Assembly: GCA_964057225.1 (NCBI GenBank)
Contig: OZ059898.1
Span: 8,742,001-8,806,000 of the forward strand
Source of the DNA: Auanema rhodensis
Taxonomy: Eukaryota > Nematoda > Chromadorea > Rhabditida > Rhabditidae
Direction of reading: 5' to 3'
DNA length: 64,000 bases
Shown here piece by piece: positions 13,303 to 26,962 of the stretch. A program made the translations under genes and the position numbers. Below the pieces are notes generated by a model. It ran no database searches. It was not told the origin of the DNA and saw nothing but the letters and a program-made list of their open reading frames with translations. Numbering within the stretch: position 1 is the stretch's first letter; each line of letters begins with the position of its first letter.

Positions 13303-13571
13303 CAGCTTAGAACCCGGTAATTATGTGGAAACAGGGAACAGGCAGAGACTATGACAACCTTCTCGAGGGCAACCACAAGTAAAGCTTAATATATAGGGAA
13401 AATAAAGAAATATATAGTAGCAACTAATTTAAACCAAACTTTCATCGTCATAGAGCCTACGATGTTCAGTATATTCTATAAACTGGAAATTCGAACTTAG
13501 TTTTAAAAAAATCTTTTTCGCACTTGATTTTCGTTTCGTTTTCGAAACATTTTTCTATCTCAATGCTATGA

Positions 13572-13619
13572 TGCAAGTTAAATGATGTGAGATATGTAAG
13601 TGTATTCATTTAACTTGCA
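13572..13619. repeat. Perfect 14-bp inverted repeat with 20-nt loop
   Basis: TGCAAGTTAAATGA at 13572-13585 is exactly complementary in reverse to 13606-13619, leaving a 20-nt loop. Pairing stops abruptly at both ends, so this is shorter than a usual microRNA precursor. It may be a cruciform or hairpin element, a remnant of a small palindromic transposon, or chance. Confidence 0.6.
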
Positions 13620-15346
13620 AGAATTAAATCATTTCATCTTCGGTTAAGTTTTTTACACATAGCAGCTGATTTTGAAATTCGCCAAGGGCTATTTCTCAAT
13701 TGACATCGATAGTGGAAATTGAGAGATGCAATTTTTCTACATTGATTAACGCTCCTGAATGGATTTTTTGATATTTTTTACAAGAAACTAACAAAAAAAC
13801 CTTTTTGTCTGTTATGAACATATTACTTTCATTACAATGTTTAAAATAGTCAAAAATACCTTTTTCTTCATTAGTACAAAAGTATATCTATAAGATGTGA
13901 TAGTAAATTGATTGCTGCTCCCAAACTCAAAATGCAGTCTATACTATGATGCTGTCTTATTTCCTATTTCTTATCTTTTTTTACACCAAATAGATACAAC
14001 TTCAGAGTGGCGCTCCAGGTCGATGACGTTATCTCTGTACTTAATCATTCCGAATGTTCTTTCTTAATAAGGCTTTTACGTTATTCTAAAATATTGAACT
14101 GTCAGGTTTAAAGAAAAATGAAGTATACATATAAGCATTTATATATTTTTCGGCCTACCCCTCGTTCATGATCAATAGATTATATATATATATATACATA
14201 TAGAGAGAGAAAGATATTATTTTTATTGAAAATCTATTTCTTCTATCTTCGTATGATACAAATTTTTTGCGTTTCCGTTTAATACGAATTTCCTAAATTT
14301 TATAAACGAATATTCTTAAACAGAATGCGTAGTTTTTCGTATAAAAAAAAAGAAAACATTGTGTAACATCATCATTCAGCAGCATTTGAAAAATGAAATA
14401 TCAATCAGCTAACAGTTTTTTATGTATTCACCTGCATGTGCCCAATTTCCAATTGGTCAACATATTGCTAAACTATAATTTTTAATATTTTTCAAGCAAA
14501 CTTTTGACAACATCGTATAACAGTATTGAATGAACATATTCTTAAACTATATATGTTTAATAGGTTAAGTGTTACGAAAAAAAAGTAATCATCAAGAAGT
14601 TTCTATAGTTTTTTCTTAATCATTAATCTTATCATCTGCTAATAACTACGATAAAGTTTAAGGTTATGCGAGTTCACTGCAAAGCAGTTTCAGGGTTCAG
14701 TGAATGAAGGATATGACGTTGAATACACATTTTTAAAAAAAACTAGGAACAAAAGATATGCATAAGTATGCAATATTTTTTGTTGCTAAAATCATTAATT
14801 ATTTATTTCCCTATACCACTTTGACATTATAAAAAATAAAATATGAAAGAAACTCAAGGATCACTGACACAGACTTAGAATACATTTCGCTTTAAAAATA
14901 TTTACGAATGAATTTCACCAACATACAAAAACTTAATAAAAGGAAAGAAATCTCTATTTTTTGCAATAAAAATTGGAATGGTGAAGAATAACAGTACTTA
15001 TGACCTTGATAGAATTATAGTATTTCACAAAATTAATTTTCAAATTTTAAATTTGTTAGTAAAGTCGATATATATAAACAAAATAACAATCATTGTTGAA
15101 TTAACTGTTATTTTATTTGAAATTGGAAAAAAGATCAACAAGTAAACATGCTAAAAATTAGCATTGTGCGATTATGTAAATTATTGAATTTCGTTAAAAA
15201 ACGAACACTTATTATGCTATTATTGTGACAAAGGTTAAAGCTGAACTCAATTTTTTAAGCAAAATAATATTCAAAACAATAGGGGAGCCTCATCTATCCT
15301 GTATCGAAGTAACACTACGTATATTTTCAAGTCTTTGTATAACGCT

Positions 15347-15421
15347 ACGTCATCATTGGGCCCAAACAGCCAATGAGAGTCTAGCACGCAGACAACCGCC
15401 TACCCAACTGCATATATATAT
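15347..15421 (+). promoter_or_regulatory. Promoter-like island (ACGTCA, two CCAAT-type boxes, TATA run)
   Basis: In 75 bases there is ACGTCA (15347-15352), ATTGG (15355-15359, a reverse CCAAT box), CCAAT (15370-15374) and a TATA-like run (15412-15421), in a GC-richer patch of an AT-rich region about 1.1 kb upstream of the BiP start. CCAAT and TGACGT elements together are usual in promoters answering ER stress, so this may be a distal BiP element. Alternatively it could drive an unannotated transcript; no coding frame follows it. Confidence 0.25.
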
Positions 15422-16334
15422 TAACGTTTAAACTTCAAATCATCATTCAAATTTCAACTCCTAATATTAAACTGTATGTCATTATTTTCTTAAAATTATT
15501 ATTAATATTTTACTTTTAATTGACTATATTTCGAAAAATGCGTCCCATACTCTCCAGTTATATCCTACTCGATATAAGTAATTCCAAACGCTAATCTTTC
15601 TCCACAATTTATGAAACAAATCTTCAGAGAGAAAGATGAAAGTGAGCAAAGAGAGCGATACACTATGATTTCTAAATGAAATAAAACAGACCGATGACAC
15701 TTTGAGAGTAACCCTCAATCATCTTCCAACATTTTTTCGCTAACACTGTCTAAAAAATCAGGTCATGTTCACTATTTTTCGAAATTGGCGTACATCAGTG
15801 GTAGAGGATCATCTGAAGGTTGGACTTTAGCAATATACTTCTCTTATTATTAAGTAATGATTGAAAAATACGAATTGGTGGAGCCTAGTAAAAAATTGAT
15901 CCACGCTTAATCAAAATTAGAGAAAATATTTTCCTGTCTTTTCCCCTTTGGCAATTCATAATTATTGTATGTAAATTATGAGGGTATTATTTATCTGTAT
16001 GTGAAAGAACAACACATTATTTTTCTCACCTAGATAAAGATAAGGAATTACCAAAATCGTTTCCAAAAACTCAGATGATGATTAGTAATCACCATATTTA
16101 TTATGTTTAGTTCTATATTTGATTAGTTTTAAAATTTCCCGCCTGATCTTCCGCCGCTCACCAAAATAAGAAATTATATATCTGTGTGTTGCACTACCAA
16201 CTTTCGAGTTGTTCATTCCGTGCTAAAATTTCTCTCTGTGCTGTCAGAGACGCAGAGAAAGTAGTTTGGGCGGAGCAGACGGGGAGAGTCACTCTTATGC
16301 TGACGAGGCATTGGTCTGCGACACGTCTATGTAC

Positions 16335-16372
16335 ACGTGGCCTCAGTCGTCCTTTCTGCTCGCCTTCGAGAA
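16335..16372 (+). promoter_or_regulatory. hsp-3: Proximal BiP promoter motifs (ACGTGG box and TTCnnGAA unit)
   Basis: ACGTGG at 16335-16340 matches the core bound by XBP-1/ATF6-type factors in unfolded-protein-response elements (reverse CCACGT). TTCGAGAA at 16365-16372 is a two-unit heat-shock-element pattern. Both lie 140-180 bp upstream of the BiP start codon, in a GC-rich patch (about 16150-16380) that stands out from its surroundings. The functional link is inferred from the known regulation of BiP genes. Confidence 0.4.
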
Positions 16373-16498
16373 CAGTCTAGTGTTCCTCAATCCAACGTTT
16401 TAGCATTACTTTTTATTGTTACTTCTCATTTCATATCTTCATATTTTAAAGTTTCGTTCTTATTTATCTCAATCGATTTCAGTGAACTACTGAGTTAG

Positions 16499-18982
<2,484 letters not shown>

Positions 18983-19375
18983 ATAATTCGACTTAGACAT
19001 TTCGGCTTTTGCCTTTTTTCTTTCCTGCCGGCCCTTTAATTGTTGTCATCCTCAGGCTGGTTAGCCGCTGTTAACATAGTGGCCCATCTCGTATTAAAAC
19101 GTGGTCGATTTAATTTTTTGTAGACCTAGGTTGTTTTTATTTACTATGCTCTTCCTCTTTATTATTATTACGTGTTTCTGTGATTTTCATTCTAGGACTC
19201 CAGGTGTGGAGTTTAATAATTTATTGATGATTTGAGCCATGAGCTCGTGCAATAAAGTTGATGTCAATCATGTATGTGTTCATTTACTAGTTTTCAGCTG
19301 GAGTTCATATTTTCCACAAACAAGGATTAAAAATGAAGATTTTTTCGGGATTAGTTTCAGCTTAATCTGCCGAAT
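18983..19375 (+). other. BiP 3'UTR and operon-like intercistronic region
   Basis: After the BiP stop there is about 270 nt of 3'UTR with AATAAA at 19251-19256. A pyrimidine-preceded acceptor, TTAGTTTCAG, ends at 19360, and the next gene's ATG follows at 19376. The polyA signal to acceptor distance is 104 nt, the classic spacing between genes of a nematode operon, where the downstream mRNA receives a spliced leader. Confidence 0.6.
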
Positions 19376-20120
19376 ATGGTCTTATATCACGAGCGTCAGA
19401 GTCGGCAAATGTGTCTTGTACATGCTCTGAATGCTCTTTTGCAACGGAAAGAATTTACATCGGGAGATTTAGATAAGATTTGTTATTCTCTTAATGAAAA
19501 CAGATGGTTGAATCCGCATAAGTGAGTAGTAATCCTATCAATAATATGAATTTCTTTTTTTGATCAATATTCGGTTTGGGAAATTACGATGCTAATGTGC
19601 TTATGGTTGCACTAGATAAATGTGACCTACAAGTATGTTTACTTTTATTCCAAATAAGGTCTTTTAATCCTAAGCGAAGCCTTTTTATGTCGAAGTGAAG
19701 ATAATATAATATCCTAGACTAAGATTATCTAAGACTAATTATTTGCCTGCCTGGTATATGTAAATGCAATTTTGCAGATGTTGTGGTTCGACAGTCGACG
19801 CCCTGTTGAGAATATCAATCTTGAAGCTGTCCATTCAATGATATTCAATATTCCTTCAAGAACCATACCATGCTGGCCTGGTAGACATTGGTTCACAGTA
19901 TTAAAAACTGAGAACGGAAGGTTTGACTATAATATTTTATCCACAATGTGTTTTGTTTAGCTTCATGAATTTGGACTCTAAGTTACGAACACCAGAGCCT
20001 GTTCAAGATATTATCAGCTTTACGCGACGATTGTTTGAAAATCTAGAAGATAAAGTTCAGCTTATTCTTGTTTCTGATGGCGATCCTGAACGTATGCTAT
20101 CCAGAGATTCTTCGAATTGA
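19376..20120 (+). CDS. josd-1: Josephin-domain deubiquitinase (172 aa)
   Basis: The exons are 19376-19521, 19563-19632, 19778-19920 and 19961-20120. The protein is essentially one Josephin domain, as in JOSD1/JOSD2. The catalytic Cys13 sits in QMCLVHALNALLQ, the conserved GLGNYDANVLMVAL follows, the catalytic His109 is in GRHWFTV, and the third residue Asp125 is in MNLDSKL. There is no ataxin-3-like UIM or polyQ tail. It should remove ubiquitin from substrates. The odd point is intron 1: its donor (AA|GTGAGTAG) is perfect, but no AG occurs between 19529 and the conserved GLGNYD codons. The only join that keeps the frame and homology ends the intron in CTTTTTTTG (acceptor TG at 19561-19562). 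All catalytic residues are intact, so a pseudogene is unlikely; a non-AG acceptor or a sequence error are the options. The position 0.39 kb behind BiP suggests an operon. Confidence 0.9.
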
Positions 20121-20773
20121 GCCCTATCCAAGCGTACTTTGATTTGTTAGCTTACTTAGAATTTGTGCCGCACAGGCTTATTTGAGTTCTTCGTAGCACT
20201 ATTACGTTTTTTCTATTCAGAATGGCTTATTACTTTGTTCTGTTGATCAAACAATAATGAATCAAACTTTATATATTAATTTGAGCTTACAGTTTTTATG
20301 TATATTAATTCTTAACACCTTTGCACATAATTGTTCATTGAAACTTATGTGAGAGTTTTATTATGGTTGTGTAATGCGTCTTATTGTTAACGGGTTATAA
20401 ATTTTAAAAACAAGGTTTATACATAATTAAAGAAAAATTATCACATTTTGAAAATTAAAATATATTAAATATGAAAATTATGAAAAAGTATTGATATCAC
20501 TCATATGTTTCACGCAAAGAGCGGTACAGTTGGTTGAATAAACCTTAATCCAATTTCATACAAGGAAAGAATACAAGCAAAATTTGATATACATACATAT
20601 ATGTGTATATGATTATTCATAATGATCGTTTTTATAAAATAATAAACAGAAACATTCATTAAATTGATTAGGACCTGAGATTTTCAAGAGAAATTGATGA
20701 GTATCCAAAATATTATTCAGGAGATCAATTATGTAAATCAACCAAAAACAAAAAGATCAAAAACGAGGCGATT
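20121..20773. other. Convergent 3' flanks
   Basis: This lies between the 3' ends of the Josephin gene (+) and the channel gene (-). AATAAA at 20641-20646 could serve the plus strand. For the channel gene, AATAAA on the minus strand overlaps its own TAA stop at 20774. No other feature is seen. Confidence 0.4.
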
Positions 20774-23700
20774 TTATTCCTTCCATAACAGGTAATAAGA
20801 CCAGTAAGTTATATTGAAGATTATAAAAGATAAAGGAAACATCCACCGACTTTTCTGGTCAATGCGTTTCGCTCTATTTCTTCCAGCCATTTTCCTGAAA
20901 TGTTTTTATTATTATCATAATTGGGAAGCGTGTAAAAGGTAAATCCCAAAAAAAGTTAAACCAAGGCGGGTAAAAGGGGTTAGAAATTGATAAATCATTG
21001 TAAGGCACAGCATGTCTTATTAAAATCGTTCAAGCAGGGTAAAATCACAAAAATAAGAAATTAATGTTAAGTTAGTACCAAGCTAAGACAGACAATGCTA
21101 CTATTTTTTTCATATTTTGAATCTTCAAAAATGAAAAGAAAGCAGCAAAGTCTTATAATGCTTAGTAGCTAGAGAATTCAAGCTAGTGTAAAAACTTAAT
21201 TACTTCAGAGAATACCATATAGAACTCCTCCTAGGCCTAAAAAACGGTAAGCAATGTTTTAATAGTTCAATATAAAGATATATACATCTTAGGATGAAGA
21301 AAATTAATTATAGATAAAAATATTAAGACTTCACTAATCTCAAACTTACTTGTGTTTTTGAATCTGTTTAATTGCCGAAGACCACTTATCTCCCCTTGGC
21401 TCACCGTTTTGCGATCGAGTAGTACTCCCGTATGTTGAATGAGTTGGTGCTGAAGTGTTGCATTTTATTTTTAAAGTTATTCAAATATGATATGATATTC
21501 ATACATCTGTCTTGGCCAATAGGTATTAGCCTACTCCACACACTTCCACGATGTTTTGTGGAAGAACCTTGACGTTCATCAAATGTGGCCCAATTAGCCA
21601 ATCTTTCTGCGGTTTCTGCTTCTTTATTTCTCCATATTTCAATTTTTGGTACTTCTCCAGCATCAGATACAACCTAAATAGCCAAAGGTTGAAGATAATG
21701 TGAACCAAGCAGTTACTAAAAAGAAATCATGCTCTGCTAACATGCTGCTATATGCACTCTTATATGTATGTGAAAAATAGATGAAACAACGTCTAATGAT
21801 TCTTGGAAAGTTACTATTTTTTTAGAAATAAACAACTTAGCATATTATTAGGTAAAGTTTATAATAAAGTCATGCTATTATAGTTTGTATATACATTGTT
21901 ATCCAGGTCAGTATTATAGGCTAACTGTCACAAAAATATACGTATATTAAAAATAATATAAACAAAACTTTGGAGGTGCGATTGAAAACCGGATGCAAAA
22001 AAATATGGAAAAAAGTCAATAAAACTACATTCCGTTGCTCACGAAACGTCGAAAAACATCCAAAATAGCACAAACTTTGGTCAGCCCCAGTTCAGAGGAG
22101 ATAATCTCACCGTTACTTTTCTCCTTACGCCTGATTGCTGAGGATTTTGCTCTTCATCGGAATAAGAATTACTGTATGCATTACTAATTGAGTCGAACGG
22201 AATACCATTAAGCTTAATGCTTTCGTCCTAAAGTAGAAAAATCTGTCCAATCGCTCTACCGAAGAGCTTGATATTGATAAGTGTGTATTAAAACCTTTTT
22301 ATGAATTTAATCTATGAAAATACACAAATATCTCTTTCTAATCAGTGACATTCATTGCGTGTCTTTAAATCAGTCAGGAATCTTTAGAATTGAAACAACA
22401 GAAGTTCGAGTGGTCATGCTTTAAGATCAAGAAGCAGCATGATTCGAAAGATAAGAAGCTAGAAATTTAAATTTCAGAGGATTGTGAAACATTCCGTGAA
22501 AGTGATTAGAAGAGTGAAAGCAATTGAGAAGTTATGTAGCAATGAAAGTTGTTAATTCTAACCTCCACGAGTTGTTGATGATCTTTTCCTTTTAACCGAT
22601 CTATAATATCTCGAGCGCGATGACTCAACTGATCTGATCTTTTCTTATCAGCAACTGATTCTAACGAAGATGCCATAACTGAAAGAAATGATATGAATAA
22701 AAAAATTTAGAAACTTTAATCAGTAACATCATTGTTACTGTAACTGATTATAAGCCAAATATTTCCTTTTATATTTAAGGAAAATGAAAGGTAAAACAAA
22801 ATGAAAAATTGTGTGAATCTTCTTTTCGAATTTATTGGAAGATAATACATAAAATTTTTCCAATTTGTTATTCCCTAGGTATTTTGGCACGTAAGGGTTA
22901 GATTCTCGGGTATATCAGCATGCGTTGACGCTTCCGGCAATTCTCCCATGTTTTAATACAACAAAAACATGCTGAACCTTTGCTTGAGCGGGCAATCAAA
23001 GGGAAAATGTAACAGATGAATTGAAAAATAAAAATAGAATAGAGGGAAGCAACATAGTATGAGAAGGTATTTGAAAAGGAGAAGAGGTAGGAGAAGATGA
23101 AACATAGGTAGGAGAAGGAAAAGTCAACCGATTCAGGATTAGTCTAGGCTGTTAATGATAACAAACACACACAAATAACACGAATCTCTCCAATATTAAT
23201 TATCTAAGAGCACCAGTCAGAAAAGGATTTTTCTTATTAATATTATATAAAAATACATATTTATATATATATATATATATTCTTAATTTTTTATTTGTTT
23301 TCTTTGTTTTCTTTTTGTATCTGTTAATTTAATTTACGCTCCTAACTGGCTCTATAGAATTTAAAATCGACAGATATAATAGATAAGGTGCAGATGAAAC
23401 AAACCTATTTCCGCGTCCGAACGGTGCCACTTTCGACCTATAGATTTTCAAAAAAAAAAATGAAAAATAAACATCAAAGAGATTAAAAGTTTCTCAAATA
23501 TTCCGATTAAATTCACGCCAATAATATACAAAATAGTTATAGAAATGATGATATCGACTCTGTTTCCTTGAAGCTTATCAAAGAAATCGAACCGGGATCA
23601 TAACGGTTAATATACATACATAACATATCAATTCAAATTATATGAAGAATATACACACCCCCCATTTAAAAACATTTATATGCGAGACATATATGTATGT

Positions 23701-26700
23701 ACATACCCTTATCCTCTAGAGTTCTGATCTTTCTATATCCTATAATGTATAAAAAGATTTTAAATCATTCTTCATTGAAGAATATTAAAATTAGAAACAA
23801 ACAAACTGTTTAACAAAGTTGCTTATTAGATATATGGGTATAATCAATATATATATAAATATAATTCGTTGATTGTTGTTTTTTTTTCAAGGATATCATA
23901 GACATGGGTTATAAGAAGTTATGAGAATATAAAACTATTTTTAAAGTTCAAAATAGAAAGAATTTTTGCAAATAAAAATAAAATGAAACCAACCTTGACG
24001 TTGTGCATAATTTACAATAGTAAATTCAATCATAACCCCAAATACAAACCTAAATAGGAAACATTAGAATATTAAAGTGAAATACAAAGTTTTTTTTATC
24101 ATACATCATACAAGCTCCCATCCAAACATCAATAGCTTTCATGTACGATACCTGCAAACATAAGCATTACTATGCAATTTTAATGCTCACTACTTCAGGT
24201 AATGCCATTCTTGCAGCATTTGATTGAGTTGAAAGGGTCAGTAATGTAGTAATTGCCAATGATACCCGGGCAGGAACAGCTTCAACATCTAACCAAAATG
24301 AAAACCTACAACCTTATAAGATTAAAATTAAAGAAAAAAAAACAAATAAATCCACCAAGAAATGACCACAATTAAAGTAGTAGGAACATAAGACTGCATA
24401 ACATGGTGCGTAATTTCTCGTTTTACATAGAATTGTGCTGTAACGCAGCTCCATGTTCCTGAACTCGAGAAAGATATACTGTTTAGTATATTTAATAAGT
24501 AACCTGTTGAGTAATTTCCATCACAGGTTCCAGGATATAAATCTACAATATGCATATCTGACATGGCAATACCGGGATTCCGGGTGATAGGTGTATCTTC
24601 AAGCCATTCAATTATTAATTGAGATGTAGTATAGGCATCTGATATTTTAATTACTTCTTTAACTAATTTTCAGACTTACAACTCAATATTCTAAGTTCAC
24701 AACGTTGAGAATCCAAGGGCCATTTTTCTAAGTTCAAAGTGCAAACAACAACCATTGAAATACGAGTATCAAAAAGAATTGAACCATCAGGTTCGATCCA
24801 AACTAGAAAGTTGGGTTGGGTAACTTCATGAAATTCAGCAGTTCGAGCATTAGCAAAATATACATCAGGATGCCACATTTTATGCAATATATGCTTATCC
24901 CTGATCAAAATTCGTCTATAAATATGCTGATTGCAGTTTCAATCGTCTTTTTATGGACATACAACTCTTGTTGCACTATTATCAAAAAGAAATTACCTTG
25001 TTTCATTATGAGCTAATCTTGGATCTTTCCAGAATTGTTGAAAGTATACATCCAGTTGAAAATCCTGAAAATGTCTATGTTGTTTAATCGCTTTCTATAT
25101 CCTAGATAGTGTTGTGCCAGAGTTTAAAGCCTAACCATAGTTTGCGTACGGAATGACGACATGCCTTCGATGTACATAGCAAGTTTAACCTTTGTAACCT
25201 GGTCTGAAAAGAATTAAAAGTATGATTGCTCATATGCACATGGCGTCGAGTTAAATGTGACAATTTCCTTTTGATCGGGTTTTTAATACAGAAGAAGAGT
25301 GGCTTGTACGGACACAAGATAATAATAGAACGGAAGCTGTCAAGCCACTTCCGAAGCAAAGTCAAAGTTTACGTCTTTCAAAACCTTTTGTCAAATCGTT
25401 TGGTTTTCAATTTTCCTTATTCAAAAGTTTTGATGATTAATTAGTTTTCAATATAAATAGAGTGTCCTATCTTTCACCTTAATTAATAGAGTCACCAGAA
25501 ATATTGGATTGAATATCCGCATATTATAGGTTCATAATGTTCAGAGTGAAGTTCTTCATGCAATTCTACATCCATGAATGTATACAATTGTTTTATAATA
25601 TATACTTAATGATCTATTTATTTTGTTCTTTAGGAAGTGATCATCGTTTACATATGTATGAAATGATCATAGTCCAGAAAATTGAGACATTATTTTTTGA
25701 GTGGAACAACTTTAATGTTATAAGATTGAGTTTAAAGGCAAGTTGAATTCAATTAGAATAGATTTCAAAGATGATTTGTTGTTCCTAGATAACAAAACAA
25801 TCTTGAAAAGGTGACAATTGAAAAATAGAAATGTTGTAAAATTTTGAAAAACCCAAAATTCATTCAAGTATTTCAAGAGCAAATACAATATTCATTTTAT
25901 CGTTGGAGTTAGACAATGAAAACATAAAAAATAGCAGAACCTATTTTCAGTAAACTTTTCTTCAATCTATTTGCATTTTTTATTTTGAGAGATTTTGACT
26001 AGATGAAAGAAACACGAGAAAACTCGAAAAATTTATTTTTCTTTCATCTACAAAACTTCCTTGTAGCAAAATGTTTCTTCAATGCCCCATCCTTCCGATT
26101 TTTAAACTTTTTTTGTTGCAAACGTATGTCCTTAGTGATGATAAACTGATATTTAGTTAAAGAAATGTACATATGTATATCTATGTGTATATACATATAA
26201 TCATCGAAAATATTGTTTATGAAATGAACTAAATATGCGTATGCATATCAGACATAATATGTTTTAACTATTCTATAGAGAATAAAATGTTATAAAGAAA
26301 AATGACAAGTATGCAAGGCTAATCGCTTAGGTATACTCCATTTCTAATAAAAAATTTGTAATTTCAATGAATGTGATGCATCATTCTACTAGGAATGGAA
26401 CGAGCCCCTTGTATTGCTACAAATTTAAATTTCCAAGCTCCATATATACTATATAGATATATACATATATGTATATATTATTTGTAAGAAAAAAAAAGCT
26501 TCAATATGGAAAATAAATTCAGATGTCCTATAGATCATTGCCTATCTACGATTTTATGATTCATCTCTAGTATTTTCGAACACGCAATTTTTACATTATC
26601 AAATGGAATGTAAGAAAGGAGAATGGATAACAAAGGTTCGAATCAAAACATACCTGCATCATCTTGAACAGGAGGAGATTGATTGTCATAAACTCTTCGA

Positions 26701-26962
26701 CCTGCATTTAATAATTCGTCCATATATAAAGGTATAGGTTCACTACGTGAACATAATATTTGGAGTGAGGATAATCTAAAATAAACAACATTCTCAGTTT
26801 TTTTTATTTATGTATAATAATCTTTCTAATAGCTTTTATAAATTCAGAGCTCATCAGTATATTTAAACGTACAATTTAATGTAATATGAAAAGATTTATT
26901 ATTCAGATTTATAAACTATCGTACCTGTAGAGAAGAAGAAAGATGGACCAGCCTAGCAGCAT
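20774..26962 (-). CDS. Cys-loop ligand-gated anion channel subunit, ACC/LGC-46-like (546 aa)
   Basis: Sixteen in-phase exons: 26962-26925, 26775-26654, 25203-25136, 25064-24997, 24915-24680, 24638-24504, 24458-24356, 24305-24194, 24151-24105, 24049-23994, 23437-23405, 22678-22563, 22227-22111, 21673-21505, 21449-21350 and 20894-20774. There is a signal peptide (MLLGWSIFLLLY), then a ligand-binding domain with the Cys loop C157-C171 (13 residues between) and a second loop-C pair C216-C227, as in glycine, GluCl and ACC subunits. M1 starts near 243. PAR at 268-270 before M2 marks anion selectivity. M2 and M3 follow (ARMALPEVSYMKAIDVWMG). A hydrophilic M3-M4 loop of about 190 residues is split over seven exons, and M4 (WMFPLSFIIFNITYWSYYL) is near the C-terminus. 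The VEAVPARVSL and ARMALP wording resembles acetylcholine-gated chloride channels. The ligand cannot be proven from sequence. TTCAG precedes the start, so trans-splicing is likely. Confidence 0.93.

Larger units (their letters stand above)
10637..16481. other. Intergenic region between the divergent cuticlin-like and BiP genes
   Basis: About 5.8 kb lies between two divergently transcribed genes. It contains no supported coding exon. An open frame starting at 10859 could precede the cuticlin signal-peptide exon, but its splice phase leads to a stop, so I leave it out. Relatively GC-richer islands occur at about 11130-11280, 11820-11950 and 13230-13390, against an AT-rich background, and these hold most of the CAGGTG motifs listed separately. 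CT-rich tracts occur at about 11290-11350. A perfect inverted repeat lies at 13572-13619 and a CCAAT/TATA-containing island at 15347-15421. Confidence 0.5.

Noticed and set aside
21350-22678. A separate trans-spliced gene starting MASSLESV at 22676
   Set aside because: Its exons join in phase both with the channel's M3-containing exons upstream and with the M4 exon downstream, so it is the channel's intracellular loop.
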